A DNA stretch of 64,000 bases from Cyclina sinensis. Taxonomy: Eukaryota; Mollusca; Bivalvia; Venerida; Veneridae. Location of the stretch: NCBI GenBank assembly GCA_012932295.1, contig JAAONU010000002.1:23157770-23221769 (forward strand), given 5' to 3'. Below are positions 34,346-46,000 of this stretch, in pieces. A program made the translations under genes and the position numbers. The notes below the pieces were generated by a model. It ran no database searches. It worked only from the letters and a program-made list of their open reading frames with translations, and was not told the origin of the DNA. Within the stretch, counting starts at the first letter, position 1. Each line of letters begins with the position of its first letter.

Positions 34346-37300
34346 GTAGATAGTAATGGTTAACTTTTGGTGAACATATTTCTGTTTAAGTTTATGCAGG
34401 GTATACTGTCATTTGGAGAATAGAATCTATATATTATAATAAAAAAAGAAAGATTAAAAACCTTGAGGACCATGATGGCCCTTTTATCGCTCACCTGAGT
34501 ACAACTGAAACTACTTACATTCACACACCAAATATTTAAACTTAGATTTGTGATTTCTGACAAGGAGACTTTTAAAGTTTTTTTCTATATATAAAACCAA
34601 CAGACCCCTGATTTTTATCCTCGGTGACGTTGACCCCAGTGACCCAAAAATTCAACCCTAAGGGAAGATACATACCAAATATTTAAGATATTGGTTAATA
34701 AATAAAGACTCTCTGGGGCAAAGTAGAAAAAAAATCTGTTTTTAGCCTCGGTGATCTTGATCCCAGTAAAAAGCAGAGATTTATGTAAGGTGGCTATATA
34801 CTCAATAACTAAAATATATGTTAATGAATAAAGGCTATATGATGAAAAGTAGAAGAGTCTATTTTTAGCCTTGGTGACTCTAGGAGCAGGGACAGTTATG
34901 ATCCCAGGGCCAAGATTTGAACAAACTTGGTAGAGGTCCATTAGGCCATGTTACACATCAACTATCTTAACACACGACCTTGTAAGTTTCTAAAAAGAAG
35001 GTTTATAACGTTTTTTTCCTATGCGTCTTTAAAAAATCAAGAGACCCCTAGAGTATGGTCAATTTTGACTACAAAAGCATAATTTGAATAATCTGAGTAG
35101 AGTACCTCTAGATGATCCGCCATGCAAAATATTTAAGCCTTGGGCTTTGTGATTTCATAGAAAAAAACATGATTTTCAAAGTTGGACCTATATATGCATT
35201 TATTAGAATTAATAAAGTGACCCCCGGAGCAGGGCCATTAATAGCCACAGGGACATAATTGAACAATCTTTGTAGAGGACATCTAGGTTAACCTGAATAC
35301 CAAATATCAAATCCCAAGGAATAGTAGTTTTAGACAAGATTTTTAAAAGTTTTTCCTTTATAAGGCTTTGTAAAACCATGTTTCAGCTTAGACCGAGCCA
35401 AGTTTGACCCTAGGTTCATTATCTTAACAAACTTGGTAGAGGAACATTTGGCAATGCTATATACCAAATGTCTAAGCTCAAGGACTTGCGGTTTCGGAGG
35501 GGAAAAATTTTGAAATTTGCACTTTTAAATATATAACATAACGGTGGCACATAGGTGACATGCACAACTCCTTTTTAAATTGCACATCTCTTTTTTTATC
35601 TCCCTCGAATAGCAAACATGTACGGTTTTTTTTTTATAACACGATTCTTTTTTTATTCCGCTCCTCTTTTTTTCAAATGCAACAGATGTGTGTATATTTT
35701 TTCAGATTTGCACTTTTTAGTCTACATCGTTCCGATAACTTAGATACTCGTTATCACGACACACTAAGTCGTTCCCTCTAGTATCTCATGGGAACGAGAT
35801 AAAGAAAGAGAAGTGCATTTTAAACAAAGAGTTGTGCATTTCACCTCTGTACCACCGTAATTTTTAGGTCCTGTAACCCAGATTTGCAATGGACTGGAAC
35901 TATTTGAGCTGCATACAACGGACAACCACCGATTAAGCTCTCATGGGCTAAAAACCTCAATGATAACTCATTAAATGTTGATAATTATTATCTAAAGTTT
36001 ACTTTCACAATTAAATTTGACTAAACTATCAACAAAACGTTTTAAATACAAAAACAAATCACCAATTGGATTGATTTTATATATTGACAGGTAAGAATAT
36101 TTATCGTTATCAAATCCACAAGCGACTAAAGGGTGGTTGCAGGAATGTGTACACCTTGTCCGCTTCGTGTTTTTTGTTGTGTTCCACGTATCCCCCAAAC
36201 AGAAACACTGAAAAGGATAAATTGAACGTAGCGCCAGAGATAGGTAATCCTAAGAATTTTCCACTTGTATATAAATAAGAATTAAATGAATAACACATAA
36301 CACACATAATGATAAAACATTTTTTCAGTATATGTTAAAGCTACTTGGCAAAAGTTCATTTGCAGATTTGATTAGAATCGATATATATGATCTGACACGA
36401 GTTTTCATTTCCTATAAAATCTATGCAACGAGTTCAGGAATATGTTATAAAGCGAGCCTCTGGCGAGCTCAAGCCTCTTTTGAGCTCAATTTAACATTAT
36501 TACTAGACGAGTTGAATAAAAGTTTAAATGAAATGTTAACGAGAGTTAGATTCTTTTTATCACATGAACAAAATAACCATAAATAGGTTTTACCTGTGCT
36601 ATATTTATTTGAACTGTACTGCAACAAGCTTTTACAAAACATCCGCGAAGAAAATAGTTCCAAATAAAATGTCAAAATATGTCGGAAATACTGAACGTAT
36701 AGGACGTCTCTTTGAAATAGGACACATATATGATAACAAATATAAAATATGACAATAAATGAATTAATTTTAAATTAGAATTAAGTAAATGCGTAGTTTT
36801 GTTAGCACCTATATTACACATGTGCTATATATATAAAGAATATGAAATGGTTATATTGCATTACAAACAAAACTTGCCATGTGATAAAGTAAGATATGCA
36901 AAGAGTCGATAAGATTTCTTAAGATTTGATAAAATTCGAGAAGATTCATAAGATTTAAAGTTTTACAGCGCAGTATGAAAACGTGTTCATTTTCTCAGAC
37001 AATACGGTCAAATAATATTTGTCTTGTTTCAGACTTTATCGTCAGCTGTTCAGTTTTAAAACAGTATGCTAATGATTATTACCCGTGATTTGGTCACGGC
37101 GACTATTTTACTCTCTCCACATCTAGGGAAACAGTGACCGGGGTCGCCTTTTATTTCCACATGTTCAGGGACGGTGTAAAACAAATTCTCTTGTTCTATA
37201 CAGCCTGCTCAAAAGTGGTAAAACACAAATTGAGGATGTCTTAATAACCCTTTTCTCTTTTTTTCTGTAAGTGAGGGTAAATGCATTGCACTGCAGTTCT

Positions 37301-40300
37301 ATAATTTAATAGAATGTATATGAGTCAGAAAAAGGTCGGATTTGTTAAATGAATATAATATTTCTCCATTGAAAAATTGATTGTTTGATTACATGCATTT
37401 GTCAAAATACTCAAACAGGATGGTACACCATGCCAACAGGAGTAGACCAAAGCATTTAAAACATACTGAATTTTAAATATTCTACCAGTAGAAAACTAGC
37501 TAAGAATAAGAAACAAATAAATATTAAAATAAATCAGTCTGGAGAACATTTACTAAAATTAAAAACAAAGAATCTGCATCTTATATTGGTAAATATCTGT
37601 TTCGAACGCTTAGCTAGCATTTTGAATTACAACTTACTTTTTTGTACTTAGCTATACCAGTAAGGTCGCTACAAACCTATATATTCAAACACCCTGACAA
37701 CCTGGTAGAAGCCTGTCCATATCTCTTCATTGTCTGGAACATCTATATTTATGTTTACAACACTGTAAACAGTTGGCTTATATTCTATAGCAGTTAGCTT
37801 TGGTGTGCCTATGGTGCATTCGATACCTGCCTCAGACCACTGGAACGAGCCATTGGAAACGAAGAAAGCGGCTGTGAATGGAAACGTACCATCAAATATA
37901 TAGAATGCGGCTGTGAATGGGAGGTGCCGTCGCACATGGAAAAAGATGCTGTGAATGGGAACCTGCCGTCGTACATGTAGAAAAAAGGTTGTAAATGGGA
38001 ACATTTCGTCAGACATGTAGAAAAAGGCTGTGAATGGGAACATGCCGCAGTACAATGTAGAAAGGGGCTGTAAATGGGAACGTGCCGTTGGACAAGTAGA
38101 AAGATGCTGTAAATGGGAACATGCCGTCGCACATGTAGACTAAGGCTGTAAATGGGAACATGCCGTCGTACATGCAGAAAAAGGCTGTAAATGGGAACAT
38201 GCCGTCGTACATGCAGAATAAGGCTGTAAATGGGAACATGCCGTCGTACATGCAGAAAAAGGCTGTAAATGGGAACATGCCGTCGTACATGTAGAATAAG
38301 GCTGTAAATAGGAACATGCCGTCGTACATGCAGAATAAGGCTGTAAATGAGAACATGCCGTCGCACATGTAGAATAAGGCTGTAAATGGGAACATGCCGT
38401 CGTACATGCAGAAAAAGGCTGTAAATGGGAACATGCCGTCGCACATGTAGAATAAGGCTGTAAATGGGAACATGCCGTCGTACATGCAGAAAAAGGCTGT
38501 AAATAGGAACATGCCGTCGTACATGCAGAAAGATGCTGTAAATGGGAACATGCCGTCGCACATGCAGAAAGATGCTGTAAATGGGAACATGCCGTCGCAC
38601 ATGTAGAATAAGGCTGTAAATAGAACATGCCGTCGTACATGCAGAAAAAGGCTGTAAATGGGAACATGCCGTGATATATGTAGAAAAAACGTTTGTGAAT
38701 GGGAACATACCATCGCAAATGTAGACAGAGGATGTGAATGGGAAGGTGACGTCTGACATGTAGACAGAGGCTGTGAATGGGATCGTGCCGTCACACATGT
38801 AAAAAGAGGCTGTGAATTGAATCATGTAGTTTGACATGTAGGAAAAGGCTGTGAATGAGAACGTGTCGTGAAACATGTAGAAAAAGACTGTGAATAGGGA
38901 TCGTGCCGTCGGACATGTAGAAAGAGGCTATGAATAGGACGTGTCATTGGACATGTAGAAAGAGGCTATGAATGGAAACGTGCCGTCGTACATGAATAAA
39001 GAAGTTGTATATGGAAATTTTCCTACGGACATGTAGGAAGAGGCTGTGAATTGGACGTACAATTGGACCTGTAGAAAGAAGCTTTGAATAGAACATGACG
39101 TTGTACATGTATAAAGAAGCTGTGAATGGAAATATGCCGTCGGACATGAAGAAAGAGGTTGTGAATTGGGACGTGCCGTCGGACATGTAGAAAAAGGCTT
39201 TAAATGGGAACGTCCTTTTTGACCCGCAGGAAGAGGCTATGAATGAGAACGTGCTGTCAAACATATAAAACAGACTGTGAATTCCAACTTGCTGTTGGAA
39301 GGGTACATAGAGGCTGTTAATGAGAAAGTGCCGTTAACATGTAGAAAGAGGCTGTGAATTGGGACATGTAGAAAGAGGCTTTGAATAGTAACGTGCCTAT
39401 TGGACCTGCAGAAAGAGGCTGTAAATGGGAACGTGCTGTCGGACATATAGAAAGAGACTGTGAATGGGAACATGCTGTTGGACAGGTACAGACAGACTGT
39501 TAATGGGAACGTGCCGACGGACATGTAGAAAGAGTCTGTGAATTGAAACGTGCCGTCGGAAATGTACAAAATATGCTATGAATAAAAACATGCCATTGGA
39601 CATGTAGAAAGAGGCTTTGAATGGAAACGTGCTATTGGCCCTTTAGAAAGAGGCAATGAATGGGAACATGACGTTGGACAGGTACACAGAGCTGTGAATT
39701 GAAATATGCCGTCAGACATGTAGAAAGAGGCTGTAAATGGAAACGTGCCGTTGGACATGTAGAAAGGTAGAACGAGGCTGTGAATGAAAACGTTCTATTG
39801 GACATGTAGAATGAAGCTGCGAATGGAAACTTGATATCGGACATGAAGAAAGATACTGTGAATGGGAATATGATATTTGATATGTAGAAAGAGACTGTGA
39901 ATGGGAACGTGCTATTTGTTATTTATAAAGAGGCTGTGCATGGGAACGTGCCATTTGTCATGTAGAAAGAGGCTGTGAATGGGAACGTGCCATCGGAGAT
40001 GTAGAAAGAGGCTATAAATGGAAAAGTGCTAATAAACATAAAGAAAGAGGCTGTGAATGGGAATTTGACATTATATATGTAGAAAGAGGTTATTGGGTAT
40101 GTAGAAAGAGGCTGGAGATTGGAATTTGACATTCTACATGTAGAAAAAGACTGTGAATTGGAATGCGTCATTGGATATGTAGAAAGAGGCTGTGAACTGT
40201 TACATGCCATTGGATATATAGAAAGATGCTGTGAATGGGAACGTGCCATTGGATATGAAGAAAGAGTCTATGAAAAGGACTGATATTTGAATTTAATGCC

Positions 40301-40932
40301 TAAGGAATACAGTATAAAGCGAGACCGGGACACTAAAAAGGCAGTCACGTGGATGTTTTACGCTGAAATATATAACTGCATTTTCTCTAGATGACAAATG
40401 TTCTCCACCGACAAACCTGTCAGCGTTGTAAATTTAGAGTTCGTAATAGTTTACGCAAGTTTAAGATACTAAATTATTAACGAATGCATTTTTCATGAAA
40501 TATATTGCTGGGTATACAAGACAAGTTCGTCTGTGTTTCTACGTACAAAAGGAACGTCATCTTTCCGAAAGTTATCGCTTTACTTAAACTGTTCGTACCC
40601 CACAACTAATGACTGATTTTTGTGCGGTCATAAGATAGCTTGAAAATGCCAACCTAATATAATAATATAATATACCTAATTCAACATTTTAAAATCAAAA
40701 TTGATGTAAAAGACTTGAATAGTTATAGTCATTAGTTGTGTCTTTTATTGAATGTTTTTATCTGTCAGCTCTATGTTACCGTGCCATATCCTGTTTGTAG
40801 ATAAAACTATGTACATTAACAATGTAACATTTTAAATTCATTACCTTGAATAATATCCATTGAAATTAAATTCAACAGCAAGACCTGAATAGGTGAAATA
40901 TTTTCTAAACTGTATTCACAGAACTGCAACAT
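30962..40932 (-). CDS. Receptor gene C: type I membrane protein, CTLD interrupted by WSC, extra stalk, long tyrosine tail (597 aa, ten exons)
   Basis: Coding exons, in order: 40932-40845, 37871-37677, 37204-37083, 36207-36063, 34013-33882, 33423-33232, 33009-32896, 32736-32644, 31898-31790, 31565-30962; the sum is 1794 nt and the frame is continuous. Approximate residues: leader 1-29, CTLD first half 30-94, WSC 95-183, CTLD second half 184-227, second module 228-329, Thr/Ser-rich stalk 330-360, TM within 361-396, tail 397-597. The stalk exon has no counterpart in B or D. The tail is rich in YD/TYD and holds YFVL, YNQL, YPDI and YNHV. Two arrays of splice-acceptor-plus-exon units lie directly 5' of exons 2 and 9. 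Start uncertainty: an in-frame upstream ATG exists at 41007. AATAAA on the minus strand at 30954-30949 is only 8 nt after the stop. Confidence 0.85.
31790..31898 (-). CDS. Gene C exon 9: transmembrane segment
   Basis: [20 protein letters not shown] then [11 protein letters not shown]. Phase 1 in, phase 2 out. The first 48 nt are also present in each 74-bp copy upstream. Confidence 0.85.
31899..32220 (-). repeat. 74-bp tandem array: four extra copies of the TM-exon acceptor and exon start
   Basis: CAGACACTCC recurs on the plus strand at 31851 (in the real exon), 31925, 31999, 32073 and 32147, a strict 74-bp period. Each extra unit holds the acceptor tatctag, 48 nt of TM-exon start and about 24 nt of intron. 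Reading on from a copy ends at the TAG of the next acceptor. Confidence 0.95.
32644..32736 (-). CDS. Gene C exon 8: Thr/Ser-rich stalk, gene C only
   Basis: [20 protein letters not shown] then [10 protein letters not shown], an unstructured, probably O-glycosylated linker. 93 nt, phases 1-1, so it can be skipped without a frame change. Acceptor catcctag follows tactaaa, donor GTAAAA. Confidence 0.7.
32896..33009 (-). CDS. Gene C exon 7: membrane-proximal module
   Basis: [20 protein letters not shown] then [17 protein letters not shown]. Acceptor acattgtag, donor GTATGG, phases 1-1. Confidence 0.85.
33232..33423 (-). CDS. Gene C exon 6: second CTLD-like N-half
   Basis: [19 protein letters not shown] and [15 protein letters not shown] follow the W-xxA-xxC ... 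WTG layout. Donor GTAAGT, phases 1-1. Confidence 0.85.
33882..34013 (-). CDS. Gene C exon 5: CTLD C-terminal half
   Basis: [20 protein letters not shown] then [12 protein letters not shown] matches C...W-xx-C...C. The start at 34013 (acceptor aaacag) makes the exon 132 nt, the same as in gene B. A second in-frame acceptor at 33985-33984 would shorten it by 30 nt. Confidence 0.75.
34261..34344. repeat. (TA)42 microsatellite in a gene C intron
   Basis: 84 bp of perfect TA repeats. Confidence 0.95.
34345..35530. repeat. Decayed dispersed repeat in a gene C intron
   Basis: Phrases such as ATACCAAATATTTAAG, aacttggtagagg and 'ttgaccc(t/c)ag' recur several times with drift, a texture typical of old interspersed repeats in clams. 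The frames in it are not genes. Confidence 0.35.
35541..35858. mobile_element. MITE in a gene C intron
   Basis: ACGGTGGCACATAGGTGACA, tgcacaactc at the left is matched in reverse complement at the right end (ACGGTGGTACAGAGGTGAAA, tgcacaactc). The size is about 318 bp. Internal short inverted pairs continue inward. No coding content. Confidence 0.75.
36063..36207 (-). CDS. Gene C exon 4: WSC second half
   Basis: [31 protein letters not shown] and YLSIY complete the eight-cysteine WSC pattern. Acceptor ccttttcag, donor GTGATT, phases 0-1. Confidence 0.85.
37083..37204 (-). CDS. Gene C exon 3: WSC first half
   Basis: [20 protein letters not shown] then DPGHCFPRC, ending TKSR before donor GTAATA. 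122 nt, phases 1-0. Confidence 0.85.
37677..37871 (-). CDS. Gene C exon 2: CTLD N-terminal half
   Basis: [19 protein letters not shown] through [18 protein letters not shown]. Same W-xEA-xxxC and W-TG landmarks as gene D exon 2. Acceptor ccattcacag is itself the last unit junction of the 39-bp array. Donor GTTTGT (non-optimal), phases 1-1. Confidence 0.8.
37872..40262 (-). repeat. 39-bp tandem array (about 61 copies) in gene C intron 1, built from the exon 2 splice junction
   Basis: Read on the minus strand each unit is TTCACAGCCTCTTTCTACAT followed by gtccgacggcacgttccca. Thus every unit has an acceptor-like TTCACAG and then ten codons like the start of exon 2 ([10 protein letters not shown] against [10 protein letters not shown]). 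Copies are nearly identical at 38000-38650 and diverge toward 39200-40260. Because 39 is 13 codons, all three minus frames stay open for long stretches. Those frames (up to 355 codons) are repeat products, not independent genes. Confidence 0.9.
40845..40932 (-). CDS. Gene C exon 1: signal-peptide exon (candidate)
   Basis: [20 protein letters not shown] then NLISMDIIQ, donor GTAATG, phase 1, which joins exon 2 correctly. The leader is less hydrophobic than in genes B and D. A longer form from 41007 is open. The exon is placed by frame, phase and position. Confidence 0.55.
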
Positions 40933-41009
40933 TTTAGACGAAGTAGATGTTGTACATCCAAATATTGTCAGGTTATATCTCAACACATCATTTCCTTGTT
41001 TGTACACGA

Positions 41010-42470
41010 GAGTACATTTTACCGGCTCGTTTCAACATATATTAACACATGTACACACGATACTTAAGAAATCATAAACTTTGAGAGTGGTTTTTGTTTA
41101 ATGTATGCCTGTAAAGTTCGTATCAAAATTTTGTCATAAGAAATTGTAAAAATAGTAACAAGTTTACTATATACAAGGTACTGACAGAAATAAAATTTAA
41201 AAAAGGATACTAATTAAGCTTAGATAATCTGTCTTTGTTTTAGGCTAGTTGTGCGTATATTTGCAGTGTTACCGATGACTCATGCCGGCTGCTGTAAAAT
41301 AGGATAAAATTTAAGATAAACTTAATTGCCAAAAACGCTTAAGAACTTGGATTTATAGTTACAGCAATAATTCTAGAATTCATCGTTGGTGACAAAAGAC
41401 AATTATTGCACACAGATGTCCAAATCGACAGAAAGATTATTTTTCTATTTTTATGTACATGTATAATTAATTTTTACTCGTGGAAATTGAGTGGAAGAAC
41501 ATGTGTCATTGAAACTAGAAATTAGACGTTTGTGCCATTGTAGGAAATTCGTCATTCAGTCATTGTACTGTCAGTTCAAAATGTGAAGTATTTTCTGATG
41601 TTAATAGGATAACGACAAGAGGCAGGACCAAAACCTTTGAAAATTTATGTAGTTATCAAGTACTTAGTTGTGCCAATCCTAAACTGTGTCAGGAAAAAAT
41701 AATCATCTGTTTGTCATGTATATACAAATGTACTTCATTCAATTTTATGTCAAGCCGAACCCGTTTGATTTTGCATTGTCTAAATCGAGACAATAATGTC
41801 ATAGTTATTTCCTTAAAATTAAACTAAAACAGTATCTCTCATCTTCAGTCAATATGACAAAAGTATAGTCATTTGCAGTTGATATTTCCTAATCATTGTT
41901 TCTCACGTCCGTCAATCTGACTAAAAAGGCAAACATATACAAAATTACCTATTTCACTGATATAATATCAACTTTATTATTAACCAAGATTACAAATTTT
42001 CTTGCTCTTACTTAAGTTAGACTAGTTAGTGTTGATAAAAAGGTTACATGCTGATAGTGTGAATTGATGTGAAATAAATCATTTTGAAAATACCATCCGA
42101 ATGTAAAAGCTTTGTACAAGGCAATCACTTTTCCTGTCTATGTTAAGTATAGTAGAAATAGAAGTACACACATTTTATAGACAATATGTTATGCCACTGA
42201 GTAATCACAAACGTAAAACTCACTCAAGTATGTACTATGATAAAAAGAAGAAATTAACACATATTGTTAAAATACATTTGCTTTTCTCAATATTTTTATA
42301 GTACTTTGTAGTCTAGTACCGTTATGGATTCTCATTTTGGCTATTATCACGATGTTTGCTTATAACCAAATTCTCACTTCTTGGAGCTGTGGTATCTCTG
42401 ATTTAGTTTTAGGATCATTGGTTTTGTTATAGTTTCATTCTGATATCGTTTAGGTACTGTGGAGAGATAC
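41010..42470. other. Intergenic between genes C and B; no gene seen
   Basis: AT-rich. AATAAA on the minus strand at 41978-41973 may be the gene B poly(A) signal. Confidence 0.35.
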
Positions 42471-42473
42471 CAA

Positions 42474-43002
42474 TCAGGCGGACTTTATTGGATGAGGATC
42501 AGTTACATGATCTCCGCTTGTAACTTTCACTTTGACTTGGTCGAAGGTGTCGTAAGTTTTGTCTGCTTTCCACGTGACTTTATCGCCAGAAATGCAAATA
42601 TGGTCATACGAACTGCCTCTATTAGTATAACATTTGTCATAGAGCTTCTCCGTAATTTCTATTCCATCATAACTTGAAGTAGATTTAGCAGTCGTTTGAT
42701 CATTTCTTTCTTTCACATTGTTCACGTTTCCATCCCAAAAGCCACCTACTATGGTAGTTTTATCCTTATCACCATGGGCGAGCTTTTCAAGCAGGTAATA
42801 GTTGTTGTGTTCGCAGACCTGAGATTTCGAGTTACTGATTTGTTCATCATTAGGGCCGTCTAGGATTGCTGTTAAATCTACGCTCACGTATTGGTTTGTG
42901 ACGGCTTCATGTTGGGAATGGCGTAGCTCACAAGCAGGAAATGCTCTTTCAGTTAAACTGCTAGTCATTTTTGTTGCTGTTTTCGTGTGTAAATTTTTTC
43001 TC
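42474..43002 (-). CDS. Gene B exon 9: cytoplasmic tail with ITIM-consensus tyrosines
   Basis: RRKNLHTKTATKMTSSLTER opens the exon after acceptor tcactttag. QYVSVDL, TSSYDGIEI, GSSYDHICI and KTYDTFDQVKV are candidate phosphotyrosine sites. Stop TGA at 42476-42474. Confidence 0.85.
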
Positions 43003-46000
43003 CTAAAGTGATAAAAACAGTTGCCGAAAATCTGATGACAAGCCTTAATTAGAATTGAAATTATTTATAAGAAGTTGTTGTTTATTTCTGTTCAACAAGT
43101 ATTATAATACACAGACACTTTTGGTAAAGAAATTGTACTTGTTTCACCTATGCGAAGCCATAAGGCACACATATACCAAGTTTGGTGCCTGTCTGAGAAG
43201 GTTTCAATAATTGCCAAAATTCACAAATATGTCTTATAAATATATTTATAAGGCATTTCAGTGAATTTTAGAAATTGTACAAACTTTTAGAGATTAAAGT
43301 TCGAGCAAACTCACTTACATATGTAAGATAAGACTTGGAGATACAAATATGTTTCGAATAAATAAGTGACAGTGATTATAAAACATACCTTTTTATCCAC
43401 AATACGGCTACAGTTATCACAACCAGAATACCCACAGTGACCAGTACAACCAGCAATGGACCAACTGACGCCTCTACAATTAATAAATCTGACAGTATGC
43501 GCGTCTTGAAAAAATAAATCATTAATAACAGTAATAATAATAATTATTATTCTTATTATTATTTTTATTATTATAATTTTAAATATCATATTTTATTCAG
43601 AAAAAAACATTTGCATCTCATTAGTACACCATATATGACACTCGTACATTGATATTTTATAGTTTTGTGTAAAGAATTATACCTTTTATAATGCCTGCAC
43701 ACAGAACTTGTCTATTTGAATTGTGTTCTTCTGTGAAGGTAATAATGTACTCGCCATTTTCTTCTGTCAAGAAACCATACTGTATCACACCTGATTCGTA
43801 TTCAGCTAAAATACGAGTCGTAAAGGAAGAACTTATGTTATGGCGAATCAGTCTTTGGCTATTGATAAACTTAATAATCACTCCGGCTTACTTACAGCAT
43901 TCTGAAGAAATACCTAATGCTCTTAAAACTTAAATGTATATTTGAAACGACTTTGACTATATTCTTATTATCTGTTATCAGTGTTAAATGGTGTATGTAA
44001 GTCTATTAATAAGCGAAGATATATCAAAGAACTGTGGTTTTGCTTTTACTAATATTGTTGACATATTTATAACATTATTGCGAAAAACACACTGGCTGTA
44101 TGGTGGCTGATTTGTGCCATGTCGTATTGGCGTGTTTGAGGGGTGAAAATGCGATAACACGAAAATATTATTTTAGCGTGGAGGGCGAAATTTGCAATTT
44201 TGGCGGGTTTTCGCCTGGCGACCTTTCCCCCGCCACATGAAAACACGCCACATTATATGTGCCGTGTCTGTACCTAAAGGTTGTCATATGTTTGTATGGC
44301 GGGGCGTAAACGTGCCATGCGAAAATACGACAAATTATAAGTTTGTCGTGTTTTCGCGTGGCGACATTTCGCTCCGCCACACGAAACACGCTACATTCAA
44401 TGTGTCGGGTTTTTTCCCTTTAATTTGTCATGTCTTTTTATTTTTGCCGCGCCAGGCAAAAATAAGAAAATGTAAATGTGTAATATTTTTGCCTGGCGCC
44501 CCGCCACACAAAGATGCGACATTGCAATTAATTTTTTCGCGTTACGGTCACGCATGCGCACACAAATTTTACATATGTTTACATGATACAAGGCTGATAA
44601 GTTAAATTCAAATATATAAACATAATTCTTAAGTTCAAATAAAAGAAACTCAGGATACTATCATTGTTATTACTCTCCATTTTTTTCTGTATGTGCAGCA
44701 TAATGTGTAGTTAGGCGAAAAAACTAGGAGATTTTTTTGTGTTTTAGCGTGGCGCCCCGCCATGCAAAGATTGCAGGCAAAACACGAGATTCAAAATGTG
44801 GCGTGTTTTTGCTTGGCGGGCTTTCGACCCACCAGGCGAAATCAAGATAAATTGAAGGTAAAAACACGACATATAGAATGTGGTGCGTTTTCGCATGGCA
44901 CGCGAAACCGCGATAAAGTTATGATTTGTGGTATTTTCGCGTGGCAGGTTTTCGCCCCGCCAGCAAAGACACGACATACTGTTGGTAAAGACAAAACACA
45001 TAGAATGAGGCGTGTTTTCGTGTGGCGGGGCGAAAAGTCGCCTGGCGAACACACGCCAAAGATACAATTTATCATGTTTTCGCGTGGCGGGTTTTCCCGT
45101 TTTCGCCCTGTCACGCGAAAAAAGATGATGAAATATGTTCATACAATCTATAACAAGAAATATCAGCAATCCATTTGATGAGTCTCTAAGTCAGGTAAAA
45201 AAAAACATGAAGGCCGATTAAAAATCTGCATTTCAACAGTAGGACTACTCTGGCATGTACGCCCAGAACAGCTGCCTTTCTACCGTAGGACTCGGACATG
45301 TACGCCGGAAACAGCTGCATTTTTACCCTAGGACTCAGACATGTACGCCCAGAACAGCTGCATTTCAACGCTAGGACTTAGACAAAAGCGCCGAGATCTT
45401 CAGCCTTTCGACGCTAGGACTCAGACATGTACACCAAGAACAGCTACATTTCTATCCAAAGACTCACACATGTTCGTCAAGAACAGCTGCATTTCGACGC
45501 TAGGACTCCGACATGTACTCCGAAAACTGCTGCATTTCGACGCTAGGACTCAGACATATACGCCAAGAACAACTACATTTCTACCCTAAGACTCAGACAT
45601 ATACTCCGAGGACAGCTGCATTTCTACCCTAGGAACGAGACATGTACGCCGAGAATAGCTGCATTTCTACCTTAGGAATTGACATGTACGCCGAAAACAG
45701 CTGCATTTCTACCCTAAGACTAAAGCATGTACGCCGAGAATAGCGGCATGTCTACCTTAGGACTGAGACATGTACGCTGAGAACAACTGCATTTCAACAT
45801 TTTAACACACATCTATGACGAGAACAGATGCACTTCTGCCCTAGGACTTAAACATATACGCCTAGAACACCAGCATTTCTACCTAAGGACTGAGACATGT
45901 ACGCCGAGAACAGCTGCATTTCTACCTTAGGACTGAGACATGTACGCCGAGAACAGCTGCATTTCAACATTTTAACACACATCTATGACGAGAACAGATG

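Noticed and set aside
36469..36675. Possible WSC first-half exon of gene C (contains GCFVKACCS in one frame)
   Set aside because: A stop lies close upstream and the cysteine pattern is wrong. A much better exon with GHCFPRC and correct phases exists at 37083-37204.
37669..40262. Long overlapping minus-strand frames (up to 355 codons) of repeats like [26 protein letters not shown] and [13 protein letters not shown]
   Set aside because: All three frames of a 39-bp tandem array stay open because 39 is divisible by three. The frames are products of the array. Only the last ~65 codons before 37677 belong to a supported exon.
44168..45178. Several 70-140 codon frames on both strands in the hairpin-rich region
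   Set aside because: The frames on opposite strands mirror one another because the sequence is palindromic and GC-rich. There is no domain or splice logic.
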